A stretch of DNA of 64,000 bases from positions 432,552 to 496,551 of the forward strand of contig SIJG01000011.1 in NCBI GenBank assembly GCA_023374025.1, read 5' to 3'. Below the pieces are notes generated by a model. The model saw nothing but the letters and a program-made list of their open reading frames with translations, had not been told where the DNA came from and did not search any database. Positions 52,898 to 63,964 of the stretch are shown here, piece after piece (the stretch's first letter is position 1; each line of letters begins with the position of its first letter). The position numbers and the translations under genes are program-made. The DNA comes from Heterodera schachtii (Eukaryota; Nematoda; Chromadorea; Rhabditida; Heteroderidae).

Positions 52898-53955
52898 TTT
52901 ATCAAATATTTTTAAAAAATGGAGTTAATAGAATTTGGTAAAAATAAGATTTAAAAAAATGTTATTTCTTTAGATTTTACTTTGCCTTTTATTACAATAT
53001 TTCTAATTTTATTAATCAATTTTTCACGCGAGCCATTTATTATGCATTTAAAATAGAGTCAATACTTCACAAAATATTGCCCACTCTTACTACGGTTATA
53101 CAACATTAGAGCATCATTACGATTCTATATGACAATATAGCATCTATGGGCAATAGAAAATATATACAATAACTGCAGCAGCCATGGAAATTGCCAGTTT
53201 TTTATTTATTAATTAATAAATATAATCAATCAATATTTCGCGAAATATTGGCCACTGCTAGAGGATTTTACAACATAAGAGCATCAATAGGATTCTATAT
53301 AGCATGATAGCATCCATAACTAATAGAAAATTATATACAATAATTATAGCAGCCCAGTGAAATAATCAATTTTTTTTATTAATTAACATATATAATCAAT
53401 CAATGCTTCACGAAAGCATTCGAGCGGATCTGGAAGAAATAAGACATTTAGAAAATTTGCTCATATTTTGGTTTATTACTTTGATACCGACCAAACCGTA
53501 CCGTTACTTGATCCCAACTGAATTCAACCTAATTAGCCTGCATCAAAATTTCTCTGTGGTTTTATAAAGAACTTACTGATATCCTTCTAATGACCCGAAC
53601 TAAAATAAGCCCCGGGTCGGCCCGTATCCAGGGAGGGGGGGGGGGGGGGGGGGAAGTGGGGCATGTGCCCTTCCCCCTCCCCGTGAAATGAAAAGTGGCT
53701 CTGTTTTTTGACCCCACTAAACGGCGATTTTTTGTTAAATTTTATGAAAAATATTAATTATTATTAGTAGCGCGTCCGTGCGCGTGGAGCGTGCTGGCGT
53801 TGGGACATGGGATTCCAAATTGGGAGGGCAAATGGGAACATTGGTAACTCCCGAAGGAAGAGCTCCATGGGGTGATCAAATGGTGCTAGGTATTGCTGTT
53901 CGAGAATGTCGGTCTCGAGTCTCGACTCAAGAAAAGTCTCGGGTTTTTTGATATC
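52898..53955. other. intergenic, no gene seen
   Basis: Contains two similar ~130-bp blocks near 53060-53220 and 53240-53400 (shared words such as GAGCATCA and GATTCTATAT, with CAGC.GCC), a short tandem repeat, and a poly-G run at about 53634-53653. No gene supported. Confidence 0.45.
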
Positions 53956-54455
53956 AGTGGGAAAAGAAATGTTGGAAAATGAAAAAGAAAATTTAAATAT
54001 TTTTATTTTTAAAAATTAATTCCATAGGATAAATGTAAATTTTTGTATAGGATTTTTCTGTCTCAAAAAACAATTTGGTTTAAAATTATTATGATAAAAT
54101 TTTAGATTCCTTTGCGGAAAAATTTATTGGTTTTTTAATGAAAGATAGTTTCTGTTTTGAGGATTTAATTTTTTTATATATCGCAATTTCATTTATTATC
54201 GCGTAAATTTGAATGTTTTTGACTGCTCAAAAGTTCAATCTTTAGGGGGGCATTTTCACCTCTCGCCTCTCGTCCAAAAAAAGAGAGGCGAGATTTCCAA
54301 AAATGGCGAGAGGCGAGAGTTGTCCCACTGCCGCTACCGATATATACTTTAAAAAACTTTCAAAATCCCAGTAAATGAATTTATCGAACAGAAATTTGAA
54401 ATATTCATTTAAAAATAAGAAAATGAAACTAAATAAAAAAGAAGGAAAAGAAATG
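53956..54455 (+). repeat. direct repeat of 50229-50730
   Basis: Near-identical over ~500 bp, including the CACCTCTCGCCTCTC fold-back. Similarity ends at GAAATGACA, where the CCCGGT-rich element begins in this copy only. Confidence 0.75.
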
Positions 54456-55000
54456 ACACAAAAATTCCCGGTTTTTCAACCCGAAAAGGTCCCGGTCAGG
54501 GCTGGCCGTGATCACGGATCACGGAACTCACGGGGTTTTTGGGGTGCCGTGATCTCGGATCACGGGTCACGGATTTTTTCAATTTTTCCGTGATTTTGAT
54601 CCGTGATTGGCATTTTATATAAGGAATTTTTACTGAGTCGAAAATAGGAAAGTGGTGTGTGAAAAGAAATTTTTTGAGAAAAAATTAAATATAAATTCAT
54701 TTCTGTTAAGGAAGTACGCATATATATTTAGTCTGGTGGTTAAGCCTTCTGTCTTTCGTTGTCTGTCCCTTGGGTTCAATTCCCAATTAGGATAGTAAAA
54801 TTTTTATAAATTTTTTTTGATAATTTTAATTGAAATTTAATTAACAAGAAATTGCCTAACATTGAAAATTATTTTTCTTTTTTTCTAAAACGTCCATAGA
54901 CCAATAAATTAACCAATGATTGGATCCGTGGTTGGAAATTTAATCACGGCCAGCCCTGGTCCCGGTCCCGGTTAAGCCCAAAATTCCCGGCCCCGCTCTA
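54456..55000. mobile_element. CCCGGT-rich hAT-like remnant containing a nested MITE
   Basis: Right end on the minus strand is TAGAGCGGGGCCGGGAATTT, related to the 898-bp element's ends. The left end begins with AAAATTCCCGG and lacks the outer terminus. The copy hosts the complete element at 54497-54958. Confidence 0.55.
54497..54958. mobile_element. 462-bp hAT MITE with 8-bp target duplication
   Basis: Perfect 16-bp inverted ends (CAGGGCTGGCCGTGAT) flanked on both sides by GTCCCGGT. CAGGG-type ends and an 8-bp duplication are typical of the hAT superfamily. It contains a tRNA-like segment at 54728-54791 (GTCTGGTGGTTAAG and GGGTTCAATTCCC) and GATCACGG repeats at its left end. It has no coding capacity. 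Confidence 0.8.
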
Positions 55001-56020
55001 CTCTAGGAGAAAGGCAACACATGCAAATCCAAATTTATGCCTTTGTCAAAAATTTGCTGGTTGGCACAGAGAAATGTGATGACGGAATGGTCAATGTAGC
55101 TGGAAAAGGGAATGATTTTGTCGTGTTCAATTATGACAATTTTATCAAAATTTGACACCAGTTTTAAAAATCTATTGAAAATTTAAGAATTGTCCTATGC
55201 TCATTTGAAAAATTGCTTGCCCTCGCTTTCTAATCACTTTTATTTTCGTCTCATCCGCGCAGAATATCTGATTTTAACGCTATCAATTTTATAAAAAAAT
55301 AAAAATATTAAATGCCGAAAATGCATTTTTTTAAAATTCATAATTTGTTATTGAATGCTCTCACTTGAACGTTTAATAAATTTTACATATCAAACTGTTT
55401 AATTTTTTATATTACCTATTTGGATTTTCAATGCTCTAAATATCTCAATTAAATTTCGTTTTCTTAATTTGAGATATGCAATCTGAATAATTCAAAATAC
55501 CAAGAATTTTCAGATTTGTCCTTACTTTAAAGTTGTTTAAATTTTTGCTACAAAATTACAAAATTCAAACTTTTAATTGTTTTGAACAAAGTTAGAAAAT
55601 CAATTTGTATAAACTACGATGTTTAGTTGCTTAAAATTTCGAACAAATAAGTTTTTTTAATATTTCTCGTGCTCTTTTCTATTTCATTTCTCTAACCACA
55701 TTTTTTTCAATCGATTAATTAGCTTTTTCTTACTTTTGTTTATTGTTTTGTTTGCTGTTTACTACTTTGTTTTCCTTTACTGTTCTGCTGCAGTTCGAAA
55801 TTTTTGCTTGACTTGACCATTTTAAGATTTTAACCATCGATTTCACAAACCCTCAGAAGTGCAAAAACCCGAAAATTGTGCTACAAAAATTGTTTAATTT
55901 GGACTCTATTTTATTAAAATTTTAAATTTAAATATAAAATAAAATTAAATAAATAAAAAATGAATTTAGCATCATTTAAAATTGCTTAGATATTTTCTTT
56001 TTCATTTTTTAATATTGAAA
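55001..56020. other. intergenic; upstream part of BTB duplication
   Basis: No gene seen. From about 55255 it matches 39450-40578, upstream of the other BTB gene. Confidence 0.5.
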
Positions 56021-58522
56021 ATGGACAAATTGGCGGAGCGGATGAATCGTTTGTTGAGCACGGGTGTTGATGCGGATGTGCACTTTTTGGTTGGACAAGG
56101 CGATGAGCAAGAGGCGAATTTTTGTTTAAAATTAAATTTTTAATTAACTTTATTAAATTGTGCCATTTTTTATTTATAAATTCATTATATTTAAAGCTTT
56201 TGCCAGCGCATAAAGCAATTTTGAGAGTTGCTTCCGATGTTTTCGATGCAATGTTTCGGTTTGACGAAGAATTTCCCATTTTGGCAACTCCAAAACCCGG
56301 CAAAAAGAGTTAGGGATTTAAAATTCATTTTAAATAAAATAAAAATAAGTTTTAGCCTTTCCAAAAGAGGGAAACAATTTCGTGGAGATTCCGGATGTGG
56401 ATGTTGAGGCATTCAAAACGATGTTGAGCTTCATTTATACCGACGATTTGAGCGGATTGAACGGAAACAATGCCATCGATGTGCTTTATGCCGGTCAAAA
56501 AAATACTAATAATTATTTTTAATTTAATAATTTTAGCTAAGAAGTACAATTTGCCCTCGCTTGTCAAAGCATGTGTGAAAATTCCTATAAAAGAACTGAG
56601 CAACGTTTTCATCGCATTTTCCAAAGCTCGTCTTCTCGATGAAAAAGTAATTTAAATTTATTTTTCTCAAATAATTAATTTATAAATTGTTTAAAACATT
56701 TAAATTTTTTTTTATGACTTTGCCGGTCGTTGTTTGGCTCACATAGATCAGAATGCTGCGGATTTAATGGGATCTGATGAATTTTTTCAAATTGATCAAA
56801 AATTATTGTGCGAACTTTTGGGCCGTAACCAATTGGTTACCAACGAAGAACATTTTATTTTGTTTTACGCAAGTTTTAGTACGCCTAATTATTTATTTTA
56901 AACCCATCAAAATCAATTTGTCAGGCAGTGTTGTGGGCAATCAAACAATGTCAGCAAAAAGGCATGGAATGCTCTCCGAAAAATCTGCGGGAATTGCTTG
57001 GCCCGGCACTGTACCAAATTCGATTTCCGATCATTCAGAAACATTTTTTGGAATTTTTTGGTAAGCCATTCGATAGGGGGTCAACTGCGTATGAGACGAA
57101 TAAAAAGAGCCATAACTTTCAAACAAAGTTTATTTGTTTCTAAGTTATCAGATTAAAACATGAAAACTGCAGAATAGTCAGAATTTTTGTATATTTTTTA
57201 ACTGTTAACTTTTTTACTAATCATTGTGAATTTTGGTTAATTGGTAGAGCTTTTTAAGAGCTTTGGAATGATACTAAGTCTGGTTGATGATCAACAAAGA
57301 AGAAAGTTATGGCTTCTTCAAGTTGTCTCAGACGTATTTATCCCAGCTTCGAAGCAATTTAACAATTTTAACAGTTTCGTTGGGAGTTTTGACCAGTGAT
57401 GAGTTAGTCAGTGTGCTGCTTTACCATTCGTCCGCTGCTTTGTCCACCCTTTATCCCTTGCCTTTTCCTGTCCATGAACGATCCGCCAAAACTACGGGAA
57501 AACTTACGTTGAAAATTGAAAAATTTCAAAAATTTGCACGACAGAAGGAATTAAGCCGAAAATACAGTGATGCCATTTACATTGATGGGTTTGAGTGGAA
57601 AATCTTTGCACAAATTGAAACAAAATCTGGCATCAAATACTTGGGATTTTTCATCCAATGCAACGCGGACGATTATGGTGGGTAAAGAAAACATTTTTCC
57701 TGAATTGTTTAAATATTTCAATGAATGAGGTTTTTCTTTTTTTTATTCAAAGTTGTTAAAAAAGTGAACATAAATTACTTTTTTATATAAATATTTAGTA
57801 AGTTCAAAAAAATTTTTTAGTAAGTAATTTTCATATTTTCTTTAAATATTTCCGTAAATTTCCTTGCTAGATTTTTTGGACAAAGAAAAAAAAAGTTTTC
57901 ATACTAACAAATTACTTAATTGTTAGTTATTTTGCTGTTAAGGCTCGGATTGGAGCTGTACTTGTTCAGCAACAATTTATATTGTTCCACAACATGAGGC
58001 AAACACACATTACAATGGCGGCAGCAAAACATTTGAGCAGTCATTTTGCTCCAAAAAAGGGGGGAACTGCTGGGGCTTCATCGATTTTATGACAACTGAG
58101 GTCAATTGAAGGGGCAGGCACCTATTGGAGGGGTAATTAAAAGAATTTTTGATCTTCGTTCCAAAGTTTTTTTTTCATTTTATTTTAACAATGTTGTTAA
58201 TTTATGCTATGCAAAAAAAACATTTTTAGCGTTCGCCAAAAATTAGTTATTTTTGAGCATCTGTTGATTAGCTTTTTTAAAAGAACGTTTTTGTCATCCG
58301 GCAGTTTCGATAGACTCCGCTGGGCTAACATAAAATTTTCAGGTTTTGTGCCAAAAAGTCTAATAATTTTCTAACGGTTGGGGGGTCTACAATCCATTAT
58401 CCGACCTTTTGCTCTGCCATTGGCAACATTTACAGAAGTTGATACACCCTGGCGCTGGTTGGTACAACAAAGCGGAGGATACTGTGACTTTGTCTGCCCA
58501 TCTGACTACTGTAGAACTTTGA
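56021..58522 (+). CDS. BTB-BACK-MATH protein, nine exons (paralogue)
   Basis: Exons 56021-56113, 56197-56308, 56356-56493, 56537-56646, 56716-56868, 56925-57060, 57375-57677, 57943-58100 and 58436-58522 join in phase to 429 aa. Domain order and all intron positions equal those of the gene at 40579: BTB (DADVHFLVGQ, LLPAHKAILRVASDVFDAMF), BACK (KGMECSPKNLRELLGPALYQ), MATH (IYIDGFEWKIFAQIETKSG, SDWSCTCSATI). It lacks the acidic tail because of an early TGA at 58520; the following DNA still encodes a degraded remnant of it. Introns 1 and 5 have GC donors (GAG|GCGAAT, TAC|GCAAGT). The acceptor before exon 5 reads ATGAC with no AG, as in the paralogue. A likely Cullin-3 adaptor, if it is spliced correctly. 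Confidence 0.65.
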
Positions 58523-58824
58523 CTACGATGACGATGATTATTATGCCAATTATGATGAAGATGAATGTGAATATAAATGCATAAATGCTCTGAGAGCTCA
58601 ATGAAAATGATGAAAGAAACTTTTTGATTTTCATACATTATGTTTCATTTTTTTCATAAAATTTTTGGTAGTATAACTGGTACCGAGTCAATACTTTTTT
58701 TTGAGTTTCGTTTCGGTGCATATCGAGCAGGGAATTAAAACTCATTCAAAATTTTTAAATTATTATCTTCAATAATTTGAAGTATTTATTTATTTAGAAA
58801 AAATATAGAACCTATATTATGAAT

Positions 58825-59352
58825 AGGGACGCCAATTATATGCACATAAAAAGTGAAAAACATGCGCATGCAAATTGAGGCAAAATTTTCCAAAAATCTT
58901 CAAATTCATCAAATCTAAGCAAAGATTCTTGAAAATCGCTAAACATAGCATGTAAAACAATTTTAAAAGAATATACAAAAATGAAGCTAAAATTTATTAA
59001 TTTTAGTGAAAATTGAGTAAAAATCGAAAATTTTACATATTCTTGGCAAAAATTTTCAATTAAATTTTTTTATTAATATTTTCGTGAAAATATCCAAATA
59101 ATGAAAACTTTTGAAACTTTTGGGTCCTTAGAGTTCAAAAGGTCCGCTTTAACAGAGGGTGCCGTTTTAATATTAATAGAAGATTTTTTTTAAAATTCCC
59201 AAATATGCACAGAAATCGCGGAATATGCATAAAATGCAAAATATGCATATGGAAATGCGTCCTAGAAGCATCAAACTAAGCTAAAAACAGATTCGTGCAT
59301 TTCAGGTATCAAATTTAGGAAAAAATATGCATTTGCATATAATTGCATCCCT
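58825..59352. mobile_element. MITE with AATTATATGCA ends
   Basis: 528 bp. The left end AGGGACGCCAATTATATGCA pairs with the inverted right end AGGGATGCAATTATATGCAA. The interior repeats ATATGCA/CATAAAA words. The flanks are similar (TATTATGAAT and TATAATGAAT) but not cleanly adjacent. A related end occurs at about 44108. Confidence 0.55.
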
Positions 59353-60840
59353 AATATAATGAATCAACATTTATTTAAGCGTCATAGGATTAAGAGATGG
59401 TAAAAAAATTTAAATTTTTATGTTTTTAAATTTTTCCGTAATATATAATTTAATTTGGACTCATTAGAATTTTTAGAACAATAAGCTCTTGAAAGTCAAA
59501 GAAAAATAAATTTAAGAAATTTATTGTCAAGCTAATGTGTTTTTGTTTGTTTTTAATTTAATCTTTTAAATGCAATAAATATTGGTCCACCAATCACTTC
59601 AACAGAATTTCTTAGATGAAGCGAATGTCGTCTCTTCCTCCGGTTACGGACTTGCAAAGGGATGGGGGATTTTGTTTTTAATAGTAAAAAAGTCATTTAA
59701 TCAGGGCGGGATTTGGTCGGGAAATTTTCCAGATCTTTAACGACTCACTAGACCGGTTTCGAATACTTATATGCATTGTACCCAAATATTTATTTCGCTA
59801 AATTTTCGTTTTGAAAATTCCATCACTTACAATATCCACAAATTCCATCTATTACAATAATATCCCACTCATTCTAACCAGTGTATTTAAAAAAAATTCT
59901 ATGGCTTATCTCGGAAAATATGAGAAAATATTTTGAGGCTATTCAGGGTTTTGAAAATAGCTCAAAAAACATTTGCAGATTTAGTTTGTACAAAAATTTA
60001 ATTTCTTTTTTAAAATGTTTTTTTTTAAATTTTATTTTAGAATTTTGAAATTTAAATAATTTCCCAGAAGCAAAAGTTATTTTTTACAATGAAATTTTTT
60101 TCCTTAAAAATAGGCGTTAAAATAAGAATTTAAATATAAAAAATAATTGTTAACAATAATTTTATCTCGCATTTAAACATTTAATTTTTTGATTTGGTCA
60201 AATTTTTGTGGTTTTCGGGAATAAATCATATTTCGCTATTTTCAATAATAGTTAGCTTGCAGCAAACGCAACCGCCAGAACCTCTTTTTCAAAAGTTAAC
60301 TAAAAAGCTCATAAAATGATGCAATTTTCTGTAAAGAAAATTGTCGTAAGGAAATGTTATAAATTCATTAAATTAGAAAAAATTCCGGACGGCGCCTATT
60401 GGTATTCGCGGGTCACCTTTAAATTTTTTGGAAAATAACAAAGTAAAAACCGATGGTGGAAATAATGATTTCCCTTTTCAGAATTTATACAACAATGATT
60501 ATTTATACCAAAAAAGTGATTTGCTCCGAATTAAACATAAATTTAATGAATTTTTGCAAGAAAAAGTTTCTTATTAAAATGAGTTCAAAAAACTCTTAAA
60601 AACATTAGTGATAATCGAGTCCGGAAATTTCCCGTGATTCGAAACCAAAAAATCCGAGACTTTCTCGAGTCGAGACTGGAACATTTTTCAATTTTGTTGT
60701 ACATGTAAAACTAGATTAAAACTTGTTTTTAATTAAAAAATCAATTATTTTTAGGCTATACCAAAAAATTTTTTGCTCTTCGAATTTTGATTTTCATTAT
60801 TATTTATCATTTTTCTAACATTTAATTTAAAACAATAAAA
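59353..60840. other. intergenic, no gene seen
   Basis: A+T-rich. A diverged copy of the GC-hairpin repeat lies near 60380-60420 (GGACGGCGCCTATTGG). A CTCGAGTCGAGAC-rich patch near 60620-60690 resembles patches near 2460-2560 and 53910-53945. Confidence 0.4.
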
Positions 60841-60993
60841 ATGGATAGTAAGTTTATTTTTCTTCTGCTGTTTTTGTATAAAATAAATAAAAAGGAAGCT
60901 TCGGTGCATGAAAGTTGGAAGGGGTTGGTTGTCAAAAAGGGACAGGAAGTCAGCAAAGCAAAAATTAGGGAGGGGCGTTTTAATTTTTCCTAA
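60841..60993 (+). CDS. possible small secreted peptide
   Basis: 50 aa with a hydrophobic start (MDSKFIFLLLFLYKINKKEA) and a basic tail. The ATG is in a good A-rich context (CAATAAAAATGG). There is no paralogue or family. It may be the first exon of a longer gene. Confidence 0.25.
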   Translation: MDSKFIFLLLFLYKINKKEASVHESWKGLVVKKGQEVSKAKIREGRFNFS

Positions 60994-61409
60994 TACATAT
61001 ATTTTTTAATGCAAAAGAGAACAGGGTGCCGGCGGAGGGGAAAAATATGGTACTTTCGCCATATTTAACAAATTTTGTCCAATAAATAAATTTTTCCATT
61101 TTTGCGGAGTGTTTTATAATTTAAAAATTATTTTGCAAAAATACTCAATATCCGGGAAACGTTGGTCAAACTTTAAAGAATTCAGCCATACAACAGCCAC
61201 CGACGGGAAAAATTAGGCGTTAGATTTTCTGAAAGTTTCTAGGGGATGATGCCTGAGAAGAGAGAGGCAACAATTTGTTTTAAATTTTAATATGATTTTG
61301 CTAAAAATTATTGCAGCCTGCCAAAGGCACCGAATAAAATTTGGTTTTTTGCTAAGTTCTTTAATATACTGCTCAAGAAAATTTATTAAAACAAAATTTA
61401 TCAGAAAAT

Positions 61410-61921
61410 TCATGGGGCATTGGCTTGAAAACGCAAAACGGCTTCAATCAATCCAGCAACGTTGTCCACGAAAATGCCTTCCACTTCGCCTTTGGTGTTT
61501 GGAGGCAACGCCTCCCATTCTTGCTGGTTGTCATGTGACATGACGAGTCGTTTAGACACATGCAACACAATGCGGTTGTGGTCCATGAAGTCGTTGCCCG
61601 CAAGGTGCAAGACAAAATCTGCCGCCCCATAAGCATCGAGATAGCCGCCCCAAGTGTTGTCGGTGAGCTGGGTCGAGCATGAGAAAAAGTTGGCTCCGTG
61701 TTTTTTCGTTCTTTTGGTTGTGGCCAGAAAAAGTTCTTCTTAAAATTATGGCGTTGAAAGGAAAATTTTTTCAGTTTTTATGCCGCTTTTTCAATTACCG
61801 TCTTGTTGAAAGAGTTGAATCCCCATTGCCTCACCAGCATGGCACGGTTTGATGTTGAATGGCGTGTCATCCACATGCTGGCTGCGGATGTGACGGGTCA
61901 AGTTATGCAACGAATTTGAGC
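61410..61921 (-). CDS. unrecognised protein, two 3' exons (left arm of inverted duplication)
   Basis: The exon upstream of 61799 encodes TRHIRSQHVDDTPFNIKPCH and then GEAMGIQLFQQD. A 60-bp GT-AG intron (61798-61739) follows, and the exon 61738-61410 encodes FFSCSTQLTDNTWGGYLDAY and the ending IEAVLRFQANAP. The 5' end is not identified; the frame fades near 61921. The sequence looks like a genuine protein, and the copy in the right arm shows the same splice sites. No domain recognised. Confidence 0.5.
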
Positions 61922-62966
61922 GGGAATTACACTGAGCCCGGCTCAATTTAAGGGATTTTCATGTTGGTGCAAAAACCAGCAGACATTCGTCACAGACGGC
62001 TTAATCTTTGCGAGTGATACTTCACCTAAACTTACGTATAAGCAGTAATTTTCAATTACATGCCATCCGGTCTGGCGTGGCAAGAATTACATAATATCGA
62101 TTCGTATTCACACCGATTTTTTTACCTAGATCCGTTTTTGAACAATGTTTTATCATGATTTGGTGTTGGTTTTAAAGAGTAAAAGTGAGGATTAATTCAA
62201 TCAATTTCTTCTCACTTTTACTCTTTAAAACCAACACCAAATCATGATAAAACATTGTTCAAAAACGGATCTAGGTAAAAAAAATCGGTGTGAATACGAA
62301 TCGATATTATGTAATTCTTGCCACGCCAGACCGGATGGCATGTAATTGAAAATTACTGCTTATACGTAAGTTTAGGTGAAGTATCACTCGCAAAGATTAA
62401 GCCGTCTGTCGACTGTGACGAAAGTCTGCTGGTTTTTGCACCAACATGAAAATCCCTTTAATTGAGCCGGGCTCAGTGTAATTCCCGCTCAAATTCGTTG
62501 CACAACTTGACCCGCCACATCCGCAGCCAGTATGTGGATGATACACCATTCAACATCAAACCGTGCCATGCTGGTGAGGCAATGGGGATTCAACTCTTTC
62601 AACAAGACGGTAATTGAAAAAGCGGCATAAAAAACTGAAAAAAATTTCCCTTTCAACGCCATAATTTTAAGGAGAACTTTTTCTGGCCACAACCAAAAGA
62701 ACGAAAAAACACGAAGCCAACTTTTTCTCATGCACGACCCAGCTCACCAACAACACTTGGGGCGGCTTCCTCTATGCTTATGGGGAGGCAGATTTTGTCT
62801 TGCACCTTGCAGATGATTTGGCACTGAAAACGTTCGTCGCTTCCGAAGAAGACGAAAAGATTAAACGATTCGTCATGTCACATGACAACCAGCAGAAATG
62901 GGCGACATCGCCAGCAGAAACAACAGGCGTTGTGCAGGGAATTTTCGTGGAACAACGTTGATGGAC
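61452..62966. repeat. 1.5-kb inverted duplication (near-palindrome)
   Basis: The left arm ends at 62189 and the right arm begins at 62211, leaving a 21-bp loop. The arms are almost identical for several hundred bases from the centre (CTCACTTTTACTCTTTAAAA). They diverge outward but stay alignable to about 61452 and 62966, where CGTGGA(A)CAACGTTG is shared. Each arm holds one copy of the unrecognised gene, transcribed outward from the centre. Confidence 0.9.
62505..62961 (+). pseudogene. right-arm copy of the unrecognised gene
   Basis: The exon ending at 62609 and the exon 62672-62961 mirror the left-arm gene. It shares FFSC.TQLT.NTWGG and FVMSHDNQQ but is more diverged in the middle. One extra base near 62951 (GAACAAC for GACAAC) creates an early TGA, removing the last ~15 residues found in the left copy. 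It may be a decaying or truncated copy. Confidence 0.5.
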
Positions 62967-63570
62967 TTTGGAAATGCTTTCATTCCAATACCCCTACATT
63001 TTGATAAACAGAATGATTTCAGAAAATGAGTTATTAATTTTTAATATCAATGTATGGTTCTTCAATCACTCAGGAGCGAGAAATCCCCAAGGCGTGCAAC
63101 AACGAACGCATCACCTGGAAAAAGGCAGTGTTTAAAGCACCTAATGGAGATAAAATAAAGGAAGGGTAAAGGGGAGGGGGAATGGGGGGGGGGGAAGAGA
63201 AAGGGAGGGTTAGGGAGAAATCAACTTATACAGATTGATAAATATCCGGGTGTTTGGTTGAAGCATCAAAAGAATTATAAATTTGTGAATTTTGGTCGCA
63301 TTTTAGAAATTTTAATTTTATTGGGTTTAGAAGCCTGGCCCAAGACCACCAGGTCCATAGCCACCGGGAAAGGAACTGGGGAATTCTTCCCACCCCCCCC
63401 CCCCACCGAAATAAAAAATTTCACGAAAACAAGTTACTTTTTTAAACATACAATTCTTTAAAATTTCACCGGACACCATTTTTTTTATTAGTTTTTGAAA
63501 TTATTGAAAAATCGACATTTTGTTAGTGGATCAAGTAAAAAAATGTGAACTAATAAGGGTCCTCTGAATG
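62967..63570. other. intergenic, no gene seen
   Basis: Contains G-rich microsatellite-like sequence near 63165-63215 and a poly-C run near 63393. No gene supported. Confidence 0.4.
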
Positions 63571-63964
63571 GTTTTCACGGGTGCACTACGTTTCCCCCCC
63601 CCCCCGTATCAGTTCCCCCCCGCATCGTTTCCCCCCCCCCCCCCGAGAAATTAAAAAAAAAATTAGCTAACTTAGAAATTTTTCAAAAAAAAATCTTGAA
63701 AATTCTTTCATAGAAAATTCTAAAAAAAATTTTTTGAGAAATTTTCAGCGATTTTTTGGAAAATTTTTTGAAAAATCTTAGTAATTCACCATAAAAATTT
63801 CTCAAAAATTTTTTTTCTTAGAATTTCCTTGTGAAAAGACTTTTTAAGATTTTTTTCTTGAAAAATTTCTAAGTTAGCTAATTTTTTTTTTTTAATTTCT
63901 CGGGGGGGAAACGATGCGGGGGGGAACCGAGCTGGGGGTGAAACGAGCTGCTCCCGGTTTTCAC
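63571..63964. repeat. ~390-bp inverted repeat with poly-C/poly-G arms
   Basis: GTTTTCACGGG on the left and CCCGGTTTTCAC on the right mark the region. Inside it, the left arm (CGCATCGTTTCC, C-runs, GAGAAATT, AATTAGCTAACTTAGAAATT) is repeated in inverse on the right. The centre lies near 63775. It resembles a fold-back MITE; no target duplication was established. Confidence 0.6.

Noticed and set aside
62489..62731. 80-codon minus-strand ORF in the right arm
   Set aside because: It is antisense to the exon pair shared by both arms and crosses the conserved intron.
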